Assembly (NCBI GenBank): GCA_934659445.1
Contig: CAKUHV010000017.1
Location: forward strand, 1-23,142
Length of the DNA: 23,142 nucleotides
Source of the DNA: an uncultured Oscillospiraceae bacterium
GTDB lineage: Bacteria > Bacillota > Clostridia > Oscillospirales > Oscillospiraceae
Reading direction: 5' to 3'
A model generated the notes under the pieces. That model made no database searches, was not told the origin of the DNA, and saw only the letters and a list, made by a program, of their open reading frames with translations. The translations under genes and the position numbers were made by a program. Positions 6,451 to 13,751 of the stretch are shown here, piece after piece; position 1 is the first letter of the stretch; every line of letters begins with the position of its first letter.

Positions 6451-8363
6451 TGGACACTGCCCTGAACCGCCGCCGTCTCGACCCGGCCTTTGTGGTGCGG
6501 GTGATCGGCATTGCGGCCTTTGCCTACTTCTTCTTCGGCTTTATGCTGATGCCCTGCCTGAACACCCTGACCAGCATCTTCAATGTGACCAACGCCGCGG
6601 GGGAGCGTGACCCCTGGGCGGTCATCCGCTTCTTCTTTGCGGGGAACATGGGCCGGTACGTGTGGAACTCCCTGAAGCTGGCCGTGTGTCTTGTGGTCAC
6701 GGTGAACGTGGTGGGCGTGTCCATCGTGCTGCTCACCGAGTATTTCGACATCAGGGGCGCCCGCATCCTGCGTCTGGGCTATATGACCACCATGATCTAC
6801 TCCGGCGTGGCCCTGGTCACCGGCTATCTGTTCCTGTACGCCTCTGACGGCATCCTGACCACCGCGTTGAGCAACGCCTTCCCCGGGTCCAACTCCGAGT
6901 GGTTCTCCGGCTTCAACGCCGTGCTGTTCACCATGACCTTCGCCTGCACCAGCAACCACGCCCTGTTCCTGCGCAACGCCATCCGGGGCATCGACTACAA
7001 CACGGTGGAGGCCGCCCGGAACATGGGCGCCAAGCCCTTCAAGGTGCTGTGGAAGGTGGTATTCCCCACCCTGGTGCCCACCATGTTCTCTTTGACGGTG
7101 ATGACCTTCATCACCGGCCTGTGCGCCATGTCCGCCCCCACCCTGCTGGGCTACGACTCCATCAATCCGGAGATCGTCCGTCTGGCCGGCTCCTCCACCG
7201 CGGACGAGTCCTTCCCCCAGGCCCGGGCGGCCCTGCTGTCCATCATCCTGGCCATGTTCACCATCGTCCTGCTGACGGTGCTGTCCGCCTATGAGCGGAA
7301 GGGGCACTACCTGTCCGTATCCAAGACCAAGGCCCGGCTGCAGAAGCAGAAGATCACCAGCCCCGTGTGGAACGTCATCGCCCACATCTACGCCTATGTG
7401 CTGTTCATCATTTACATGACCCCCGTGGTGATGATCATCATCTTCTCCTTCCAGACCTATGGGGCCATCCGTATGAAGCGGCTGGACCTGTCCCACTGGA
7501 CGCTGGTGAACTTCTTCGGCACCCAGAACTACCAGTACCTCACCTCCCGGGGCACCTATAAGGTGCGCAAGGGGTCCATCTCCGGTCTGTTTGCCAACGA
7601 GGCCACTCTGGGCGGCATCAAGATGAGCTTTGTGCTGTCCGTTCTGGCGGCCGCTCTGGCCTGCCTGATCGTGGTGGTCGCCTGCAACTACATCTTCAAG
7701 AACCGGAACAGAAAGTCCGGCGTGGTGCTGGAGTACTGTCTGCTGTTCCCCTGGCTGCTGCCCACCATCCTGATCTGCTACTCCTACCGCACCTATTTCA
7801 ACTCCGATGCCATCTGGTATGTGGGCAACACCAACCTGTACTTTGCGGAAAATGTGCGCATCCTCATCGTGCTGGCCTACACGGTGGTCAAGCTGCCCTT
7901 CTCCCTGCGGATGATCAAGGCCTCCTTCTACGCCATTGACGACGAGCTGGAGGACGCCGCCCGGAACATGGGGGCCGGCGGGCTGACCACCTTCCTGAAG
8001 GTGAAGCTGCCCATCATCCTGCCCAGCGTGCTGGCGGTGTTCGCCCTGAACTTTAACGCCCTGTTCACGGAGTACGATATGTCCGCCACCTTCGCCAGCT
8101 CCTACGGCACCAGCTACGCCATGGTCATTCAGGCCATGTGCCGGGAGGAGGGCCTGTACGGCTACAACGTGAACGCCTCCGGCCGCCGGTGCGCCTCCAC
8201 CGTGTTCATCATGCTGGTATCCGGGCTGATCCTCTATCTGGTCTATGGCGTGGGCGCCCGGGATCTGGGCGAGCGGCTGGAGGCCAGGGAACGCCGCCGC
8301 CGCAGAGGGGAGCGGCTGCGCCTGATGTTCAAGGGCGGGAAGGCCAAGGGAGAAAACTCATGA
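6450..8363 (+). CDS. ABC transporter permease, two fused membrane domains (AfuB/FbpB-like)
   Basis: A 637-residue integral membrane protein with two binding-protein-dependent transport domains joined head to tail. Each half carries an EAA coupling loop: EAARNMGAKPFKVLWKV (about residues 189-205) and EDAARNMGAGGLTTFLKV (about 500-517). The fused arrangement is usual for the FbpB/AfuB family, so one polypeptide replaces a permease dimer. About twelve hydrophobic segments are visible, six per half. The C terminus is very basic (RRRRRGER-like stretch), as expected inside the cell. GGAGGAGG ends a few bases before the ATG. The 3' end overlaps the HAD phosphatase start as ATGA. With the preceding ATPase and lipoprotein it makes a complete importer. 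Confidence 0.93.
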   Translation: MDTALNRRRLDPAFVVRVIGIAAFAYFFFGFMLMPCLNTLTSIFNVTNAAGERDPWAVIRFFFAGNMGRYVWNSLKLAVCLVVTVNVVGVSIVLLTEYFDIRGARILRLGYMTTMIYSGVALVTGYLFLYASDGILTTALSNAFPGSNSEWFSGFNAVLFTMTFACTSNHALFLRNAIRGIDYNTVEAARNMGAKPFKVLWKVVFPTLVPTMFSLTVMTFITGLCAMSAPTLLGYDSINPEIVRLAGSSTADESFPQARAALLSIILAMFTIVLLTVLSAYERKGHYLSVSKTKARLQKQKITSPVWNVIAHIYAYVLFIIYMTPVVMIIIFSFQTYGAIRMKRLDLSHWTLVNFFGTQNYQYLTSRGTYKVRKGSISGLFANEATLGGIKMSFVLSVLAAALACLIVVVACNYIFKNRNRKSGVVLEYCLLFPWLLPTILICYSYRTYFNSDAIWYVGNTNLYFAENVRILIVLAYTVVKLPFSLRMIKASFYAIDDELEDAARNMGAGGLTTFLKVKLPIILPSVLAVFALNFNALFTEYDMSATFASSYGTSYAMVIQAMCREEGLYGYNVNASGRRCASTVFIMLVSGLILYLVYGVGARDLGERLEARERRRRRGERLRLMFKGGKAKGENS

Positions 8364-8962
8364 TCGACACCATTGTATTTGACATGGGCGGCGTGCTCAT
8401 CGACTTCAGCGCCCAGCTGTTTACGGAGCGGCTGAAGGTGTCCGGGCCGGACCGGGCCCTGCTGGAGCGCTATGTGCTGCGCACCGCCGACTGGGTGCGG
8501 CTGGACCGGGGCACCATCACCGAGGAGGAGGTGCTGGCCCGCGCCTGCGCCAATCTGCCTCGGCGCCTGCACGCCGCTGCCGACTATATCATCAACCACT
8601 GGAACGAGCCCATCGTGCCCATCGAGGGCACGGCGGAGGTGGTGCGCCAGCTGAAGGCCCGGGGGTACACCCTGTATCTGCTGTCCAACGCCGGGGTGCG
8701 GCAGCACGGCTATTGGCGCGATATCCCCGGCAGCGAGTGCTTCTCCGGCACGGTGATCTCTGCCGACCTGCACCTGCTGAAGCCGGAGGCCGCCATCTAT
8801 CAGGCCCTGTTCGACAAATTCGACCTGACCCCGTCCAACTGCATCTTTGTGGACGATCTGCCCCTGAACGTAGAGGCGGCGCAGAACGCCGGGATGGAGG
8901 GCATCGTGTTTTTCAACGCCTGCCAGCTGCGGGAAGAACTACAAAAACGCGGGGCCTTATGA
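8360..8962 (+). CDS. HAD-IA family phosphatase (YihX-like sugar phosphatase)
   Basis: A 200-residue cytoplasmic haloacid-dehalogenase hydrolase. Motif I is FDMGGVL with nucleophile Asp7; the usual second Asp is Gly, as in the YihX-type subgroup. Motif II is LLSNAG, the motif III lysine is in LLKPE and the metal-binding acidic pair is FVDDLPLN. An alpha-helical cap lies at about residues 18-80. E. coli YihX removes phosphate from alpha-glucose-1-phosphate, and the close relation in motifs plus the operon position suggest a sugar phosphate substrate here. The gene starts inside the permease stop and is therefore part of the transport operon. Its last codons form one arm of a terminator hairpin. 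Substrate is inferred. Confidence 0.88.
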   Translation: MIDTIVFDMGGVLIDFSAQLFTERLKVSGPDRALLERYVLRTADWVRLDRGTITEEEVLARACANLPRRLHAAADYIINHWNEPIVPIEGTAEVVRQLKARGYTLYLLSNAGVRQHGYWRDIPGSECFSGTVISADLHLLKPEAAIYQALFDKFDLTPSNCIFVDDLPLNVEAAQNAGMEGIVFFNACQLREELQKRGAL

Positions 8963-8975
8963 CCCCGCGTTTTTT
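8943..8975 (+). terminator. Terminator/attenuator overlapping the phosphatase stop codon
   Basis: AAAAACGCGGGG (8943-8954) pairs with CCCCGCGTTTTT (8963-8974) around an 8-base loop that contains the TGA stop; a T run follows. The manA ribosome site starts immediately after (AGGAGG, 8977-8982). A ribosome finishing the phosphatase gene would cover the stem, so translation may suppress termination. Confidence 0.75.
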
Positions 8976-8990
8976 CAGGAGGTTTTTCTT

Positions 8991-9911
8991 ATGCCCATCT
9001 TAAAGCTTGCCCCCGCCTGCAAGGACTACCTGTGGGGCGGGATCCGGCTGAAGGAGGAGTACCACAAGCGTTTTGACGGCCCCCGTCTGGCAGAGACATG
9101 GGAGCTGAGCTGCCACCCCGACGGCCTGTCCCTTGTGGCGGAGGGCCCGATGGCCGGTCAGACCCTGGCCCGCTGCCTGGCGGAGCACCCGGAGTGGCTG
9201 GGGGAAAACGGGCGGCGGTCCGACCAGTTCCCCGTGCTGATCAAGCTGATCGACGCGGCGAAGGACCTGTCCATCCAGGTCCACCCCGACGACGCCTACG
9301 CCCGCCTCCACGAGGGGCAGAACGGCAAAACGGAGCTGTGGCACGTCTTAGAGGCGGAGCCCGGGGCCTTTCTCTACTGCGGCTTCGACCGGGAGATCAC
9401 CCGGGAGGAGTTTGAGGGGCGCATCGGGGACAACACCCTGCCCCAGGTGCTCCGCCGCATTCCCGTAAAGAGGGGAGATACGGTGTTCATCCCGGCGGGC
9501 ACCATCCACGCCATCTGCCGCGGCATCGTGGTGGCCGAGGTGCAGCAGAGCTCCAACGTCACCTACCGGGTATACGACTACGGCCGCTTTGGCCCCGACG
9601 GCAGGCCCCGGGCCCTGCACATCCGGCAGGCACTGGAGGTCACCCGTCTGGCCCCCTGTCCCCAGAGCTTTGACTTCGGCGGCCATCTGGGCCAATGTGG
9701 GTATTTCACCGTGGATCTGTTGGACGCCCCAGGCGGGACAGCCTGCGGGCCGGAGTCCTTCCTGTCCCTGCTGGCGCTGAAGGGGGAGGGAACCGTGACC
9801 TGCGGCGGCGAGACCGCCCCCGCCCGGAAGGGGGACAGCCTGTTCGTGCCCGCTGGCAGCGGAGAGGTAAGGCTCTCCGGCAGTCTGCATACACTGTGTA
9901 CCCGGGTATAA
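8991..9911 (+). CDS. manA: Mannose-6-phosphate isomerase, class I (cupin type)
   Basis: A 306-residue zinc enzyme that interconverts mannose-6-phosphate and fructose-6-phosphate in the cytoplasm. The expected metal ligands are visible: Gln96 and His98 in IQVHPDD, Glu115 in TELWHVL and His173 in PAGTIHAI. The N terminus has the typical YLWGG and ETWELS blocks. It is of the short bacterial form (about 300 residues) seen in Firmicutes. AGGAGG lies 8 bases before the ATG. As last gene of the transport operon it would feed imported mannose-6-phosphate into glycolysis. Expression may depend on reading through the hairpin at 8943-8975. Confidence 0.95.
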   Translation: MPILKLAPACKDYLWGGIRLKEEYHKRFDGPRLAETWELSCHPDGLSLVAEGPMAGQTLARCLAEHPEWLGENGRRSDQFPVLIKLIDAAKDLSIQVHPDDAYARLHEGQNGKTELWHVLEAEPGAFLYCGFDREITREEFEGRIGDNTLPQVLRRIPVKRGDTVFIPAGTIHAICRGIVVAEVQQSSNVTYRVYDYGRFGPDGRPRALHIRQALEVTRLAPCPQSFDFGGHLGQCGYFTVDLLDAPGGTACGPESFLSLLALKGEGTVTCGGETAPARKGDSLFVPAGSGEVRLSGSLHTLCTRV

Positions 9912-9931
9912 GTGATACATCGGAAAGAAGC

Positions 9932-9965
9932 AAAGGCCGCCTGCGTGTTAGCGCAGGCGGCCTTT
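9932..9965. terminator. Bidirectional terminator between manA and the convergent MFS gene
   Basis: Perfect 14-bp stem (9932-9945 with 9952-9965) beginning AAAGGCC and ending GGCCTTT, with a TGTTAG loop. The A/T ends serve either strand. Confidence 0.85.
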
Positions 9966-9981
9966 ATAAGTAAGTACGGGG

Positions 9982-11193
9982 TCAACGAGGCGGGGCCGCG
10001 GCTGCGGCCAGCTGGACGGGCAGTGCGAAACGGAAGACAATGGCGCTGCCGCACAGAAGAAAGGCCACGCCGGCCAGCAGCAGCACCGTCACCCCGCAAT
10101 GATCCAGGATCACGCCGCCGATGAGCAGGGACAGAAGCGAGCCCAGCGTGGCGGCGGCGTGGACATACGCCTGACCGCTGATCAGGTCCCGGTGGGGGAT
10201 CACAATGTCGGTATAGCACACGCTGCCCACCAGATACAGGGCGTAGCCCGTCTGGAACAGCTGGGCAAACAGGAACGAGGGCATCCCCCCGGCCAGAAGG
10301 ACCGCCACCGCCTTTACGGACATCACCACGGCGGACAGCTTGAGCCACTGGTCGCTGCGCAGTTTGTGAGAGAAGCGGCTGAACAGGAACAGGACCGGGA
10401 CCTCCATGCACGCTGCGGCGGCTACGGCCAGCCCCATGCCGCGCTCGTCTCCGCCCTTGGCGCACACCACCTGATACCAGAAGTTGGTGGTGGAGGTCTG
10501 CCCCATGATCAGCAGGGTGCAGCCCAGCAGCACCATGGCATATCGGGGATAGGTGGTCAGAAAGCTCAGATCCGGTCTGCGGGCAGAGGGCTTCTCCTGA
10601 GGAGCGGGGGCCGCGGACACATCGGCGGGAACGCTGCGCCCAGTCTCGAAAAAGAACCAGAGGACGCTGGCGACCGTTATGAGGGACAGGGCCGCGCCGA
10701 TCCGGAAGATGGCGCCGGTGCCGGAGACCGACAGCCGCTGGCCCACCAGCGCGCCGCACACGGCATAGCCCAGAGAGCCGGCCCCCCGGCCGATGCCGAA
10801 GTCCACGGGCACGCCCCTGCGCAGCTCGTACACAGAGGCCGCGTCCAGAAAGGTGGGAAAAAGGTTGAGCAGCACGCAGCCGGTCAAAAAGACCGCGACG
10901 GCGGGAAGCCGCCCGATGGGCAGGAGCAGGATCACATTCTCCGCCAGCAGAACGCCCGCAGCCCCAAGCAGGAACCGCCGCAGGCTGCCGCGTCCCCGGC
11001 GGTTGAGCAGTTCCCCAAACAGGAGCTGGCCCAGAAAGCTGGCGGCGCAGGCCAGAGCCAGAACAACTCCGATGGCGGAGTTGCTCAGGCCGTGGGAGAG
11101 CAGAAATACGCTGTTATAGCAGTACAGACAGGCGTTTACCCCAAGGGCGGAGGCCTGCATCAGACAGTAGGCCCCGTTTACTCTATTCGGCAT
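9982..11193 (-). CDS. MFS transporter (MFS_1-like), substrate unknown
   Basis: A 403-residue membrane protein, with about twelve hydrophobic segments and a longer polar loop in the middle (around residues 185-205, VSAAPAPQEKPSARRPD). The N-terminal half has the GLSNSAIGVVLAL and GELLNRRGRG pattern of the LacY/nucleoside-symporter-like branch common in Clostridia. Size and topology are those of a complete transporter. The ATG at 11193 is preceded only by a weak AGGA about 11 bases away. It lies downstream of the mgtC-like gene on the same strand, separated by 115 bases. The substrate cannot be read from sequence; an efflux role is as likely as uptake. Confidence 0.85.
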   Translation of the reverse strand: MPNRVNGAYCLMQASALGVNACLYCYNSVFLLSHGLSNSAIGVVLALACAASFLGQLLFGELLNRRGRGSLRRFLLGAAGVLLAENVILLLPIGRLPAVAVFLTGCVLLNLFPTFLDAASVYELRRGVPVDFGIGRGAGSLGYAVCGALVGQRLSVSGTGAIFRIGAALSLITVASVLWFFFETGRSVPADVSAAPAPQEKPSARRPDLSFLTTYPRYAMVLLGCTLLIMGQTSTTNFWYQVVCAKGGDERGMGLAVAAAACMEVPVLFLFSRFSHKLRSDQWLKLSAVVMSVKAVAVLLAGGMPSFLFAQLFQTGYALYLVGSVCYTDIVIPHRDLISGQAYVHAAATLGSLLSLLIGGVILDHCGVTVLLLAGVAFLLCGSAIVFRFALPVQLAAAAAPPR

Positions 11194-11308
11194 GGGACAG
11201 CACTTCCTGTTCCAAAGTATCCCGGGAGCCGCCGTTACAGCTTTGCGCGGCGGTCCCTGGGGCGGGAGCGGGGCGGCCGGGCTCCGCCGGCGGGATACAG
11301 AAGGGCCG
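11194..11308 (-). other. Intergenic region with GC-rich inverted repeat before the MFS gene
   Basis: GTATCCCG (about 11217-11224) and CGGGATAC (about 11291-11298) are inverted copies flanking a very GC-rich stretch that also contains GGGAGCCGCC and GGCTCCGCCGG complementary blocks. There is no convincing T run or sigma-A promoter, so its role is unclear. Confidence 0.4.
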
Positions 11309-12016
11309 CTATACGGAAATGCTGCTGATCTCGGGCCAGGCCGTGAGGAAGGAGACGGCCTCCTCGTGAGTGATGGGGGTGCGCACCCGCACGGACAGCT
11401 CCAGCCGGATGCGGCTCTCGTTCCGGGTGATGCAGCTTTCGGCCACCTGGCCGCCGTGGTCGTTCAGCATACGGTTGAAGGAGTCGATCAGCTCCTGCCG
11501 GTTCTCCATCTCCACGGTGATCTCCTGAGAGGTGAGTACGTCGCTGCCCACGGGGAAGCGGTGCAGCAGCTCCTGCGCGATGACCAGGACCACAGTCTCG
11601 AACAGACCCACCCAGTACATCCCTGCGCCGATGGCCATACCCATAGAGGCGGTGCCCCACATGCCGGCGGCGGTGGTCAGCCCCCGGATGGACACGCCGT
11701 TTTTGAAGATGACCCCCGCACCCAGGAAGGAGATGCCGCTGACCACCTGAGCGGCGATGCGGGCAGAGTCGGCCCCCCGGGAGCCAACGGTGGAGGCCAT
11801 ATCCACAAAGGCGTATTTGGACAGGATCATAAACACCGCTGCGGTGCAGCTGATGATACAGTGGGTGCGCACGCCGGCCTCCTTCTGGCGGCGGGTGCGC
11901 TCCAATCCGATCAGAGCGCCCAGACAGGCCGAGATCAGAATGCGGATCAGAAACTCCAGATTATCCCAAACCGTTAGAGAGATTTCCGGCAGATAGGGGG
12001 TCAAACCGTTCAACAT
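11309..12016 (-). CDS. MgtC/SapB family membrane protein
   Basis: A 235-residue protein with four to five membrane segments in the first 140 residues and a soluble C-terminal domain (about 150-235). The family core is clear: ACLGALIGLER, GVRTH, GISFLGAGVIFK and GLTTAAGMWGTASMG. MgtC proteins inhibit ATP synthase and help survival in low magnesium in Salmonella; the longer bacterial homologues with a C-terminal domain are common in gut Clostridia and their role is mostly unknown. The ATG at 12016 was chosen over an upstream TTG (12064) because the conserved part begins after it and GGAAG lies about 11 bases before it. The leader carries ten consecutive C (G on the plus strand), 36 bases before the start. 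Confidence 0.9.
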   Translation of the reverse strand: MLNGLTPYLPEISLTVWDNLEFLIRILISACLGALIGLERTRRQKEAGVRTHCIISCTAAVFMILSKYAFVDMASTVGSRGADSARIAAQVVSGISFLGAGVIFKNGVSIRGLTTAAGMWGTASMGMAIGAGMYWVGLFETVVLVIAQELLHRFPVGSDVLTSQEITVEMENRQELIDSFNRMLNDHGGQVAESCITRNESRIRLELSVRVRTPITHEEAVSFLTAWPEISSISV

Positions 12017-12051
12017 GGGGGGCACTTCCTTTCCATATGTGTCCGCACTGC

Positions 12052-12061
12052 GGGGGGGGGG
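12052..12061. repeat. Ten-base G homopolymer in the mgtC-like leader
   Basis: Ten consecutive G on the plus strand lie between mtaB and the mgtC-like start. Such runs slip during replication and are also a common site of sequencing length error. Confidence 0.9.
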
Positions 12062-12117
12062 CAAAGCGCGGGGGGAACGACCCGATGGGAACTGATTGCT
12101 GCTGACGTAAGCTCAGG

Positions 12118-13419
12118 TCAGAGGGAATCGGCGGCTGTGCCGCAGAGCAGGCTGCCCTCCCGCCCGGTAATGCCCACGGGCAGCAGCACGTTGTGCAGGG
12201 GGCGGACATCGGCCACGGCCACCTCGGTGTACTGGGGGGTGTGGCCCACCCAGCGGCCATCCCGCTGCTCCTCGAACAGGACGGGCACCGTCTGGCCGAT
12301 CCACTGGTCCAGATAGCGGCCCTCCATCTCCGCCGCCACGGCGGCGGCCCGGTGGGCGCGCTCCTCCTTCACGGCGTTGGGCTGCTGTCCCGGCAGCTTA
12401 TCCGCCGGGGTGCCCGGCCGCCGGGAGTAGGGGAAGATGTGCATGGCCGCGAACCGGCACTTCTGAATAAAGTCCAGAGTCTGCCGGAACTCCTCCTCGG
12501 TCTCCCCCGGAAAGCCCACAATAAGATCGGTGGTGATAGCGGGGGTCGAAAAGTATCCGTTCAGTAATTTTACGCTTTCGTAATACCGGGCGGAGTCGTA
12601 TTTTCGGTTCATCCGCTGCAAAACCGTGTCGCAGCCCGACTGCATGGACAGGTGAAAATGGGGACACAGCTGGGGCAGACGGGCGGCCCGGAGGCAGAAA
12701 TCCTCGGTGATGGTGCGGGGCTCCAGCGAGCCCAGCCGCAGCCGCACCCCCTCTGGCAGGGCGGCGCACAGTCCCTCCAGCAGGTCGATCAGCTCCGGAT
12801 GTCCGGGCAGGTCCTGCCCCCAGGAGGAGATCTCGATGCCGGTGAGCACGATCTCGCGGTAGCCCTGCTCCGCCAGCTGCCGGGCCTGCTCCGCCGCCTG
12901 CTCCGGGGGCAGAGAGCGCACCCGGCCCCGGGCATAGGGGATGATGCAGTAGGAGCAGAAGTTGACGCAGCCGTCCTCGATCTTCAGCATGGCCCGGGTG
13001 CGGCCCTCCAGGCCGCCGGCGGGCAACTGCTCAAAGTCCAGGCGGCGGAAGGCGTCGTCCAGGGCGGTGATGGGCTGCCGCTCCCGGGCGGTGCGCTCCA
13101 CCAGCGCTACAAAGCCCGTGCGGTCGCCGGTGCCGCCGATCAGGTCCACCCCCAGCTTCTCCACGTCGCCGGGATGGGTCTGGGGATAGCAGCCGCACAC
13201 GGCGATCACCGCGTCCGGCGCGGTTTTCCGGGCCCGGCGGATGATCTGCCGGGACTTTTTGTCGCTGACGGCGGTGACGGTGCAGGTGTTGATGAGATAG
13301 GCGTCCGCCTCCCCCTCGAAGGGGACTAGCTGGTGGCCCCGGGCGGCAAACAGCTGCTCCAGAGCCTGGGTCTCATACTGATTTACCTTGCAGCCAAGGG
13401 TGTAGAAGGCGATCCTCAT
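12118..13419 (-). CDS. mtaB: tRNA N6-threonylcarbamoyladenosine(37)-C2 methylthiotransferase MtaB
   Basis: A 433-residue radical-SAM methylthiotransferase that converts t6A37 to ms2t6A37 in tRNAs decoding ANN codons, such as tRNA-Lys(UUU). The N-terminal domain holds cluster cysteines Cys10 (TLGCKVNQYET, the MtaB hallmark), Cys46 (NTCTV) and Cys77 (CGCYP). The radical-SAM motif CxxxCxxC is Cys151, Cys155 and Cys158 (DGCVNFCSYC). A TRAM-type RNA-binding domain forms the last 60 residues or so. The start overlaps the cupin stop as ATGA. A tRNA-Lys(TTT) gene, a likely substrate, lies 9 kb away at 22784-22859, probably a coincidence. Confidence 0.95.
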   Translation of the reverse strand: MRIAFYTLGCKVNQYETQALEQLFAARGHQLVPFEGEADAYLINTCTVTAVSDKKSRQIIRRARKTAPDAVIAVCGCYPQTHPGDVEKLGVDLIGGTGDRTGFVALVERTARERQPITALDDAFRRLDFEQLPAGGLEGRTRAMLKIEDGCVNFCSYCIIPYARGRVRSLPPEQAAEQARQLAEQGYREIVLTGIEISSWGQDLPGHPELIDLLEGLCAALPEGVRLRLGSLEPRTITEDFCLRAARLPQLCPHFHLSMQSGCDTVLQRMNRKYDSARYYESVKLLNGYFSTPAITTDLIVGFPGETEEEFRQTLDFIQKCRFAAMHIFPYSRRPGTPADKLPGQQPNAVKEERAHRAAAVAAEMEGRYLDQWIGQTVPVLFEEQRDGRWVGHTPQYTEVAVADVRPLHNVLLPVGITGREGSLLCGTAADSL

Positions 13420-13751
13420 TTTTTGAAGCGGGGGAGCACGGCGAAGAAGGTCAGCTCTCCGTCGCTGTCGTTGATCACGCAGTGGTGCTTCCCCTCGGGG
13501 CAGTAGTGGCAGGTGCCGGGGGTCAGCCGCTCATACCCGTCCTCGTACATGGCCTTGCCGGTACCGGACAGGACATATACGATCTCGCAGTCCCCCTCAT
13601 GGACATGGGCGCCTACGCCGGCGCCGGGGGCCAGGGTCAGCAGCATGATCTTGGCGCTGCCGTCGTCAAAGGCCCGCATGGACAGTACGCCGCTGCCGCC
13701 CTTGAAGTTTTCGACCTTCTTTTCCTCCATATGTTCAAAATCGATGATCAT
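13416..13751 (-). CDS. Small cupin-domain protein
   Basis: A 111-residue single-domain cupin, probably a metal-binding barrel. The first cupin motif is visible as GAGVGAHVHEGDCEIVYVLSG with His49, His51 and Glu56; the second has PGTCHYCPEGKHH with His89/His90. No catalytic role can be deduced; such proteins range from isomerases to sensors. It overlaps both neighbours as ATGA (after the AAA ATPase and before mtaB), so all three are likely translated together. Confidence 0.85.
   Translation of the reverse strand: MIIDFEHMEEKKVENFKGGSGVLSMRAFDDGSAKIMLLTLAPGAGVGAHVHEGDCEIVYVLSGTGKAMYEDGYERLTPGTCHYCPEGKHHCVINDSDGELTFFAVLPRFKK

Noticed and set aside
3970..8363. Plain iron(III) importer
   Set aside because: The sensor triplet, phosphatase, mannose-6-phosphate isomerase and mutase around it fit a sugar phosphate better; no iron-related gene is near. 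Kept as the main alternative.
12017..12064. Extended TTG start of the MgtC-like protein
   Set aside because: It would translate the poly-C leader region into PPPRSADTYG before the conserved part, without a ribosome site.
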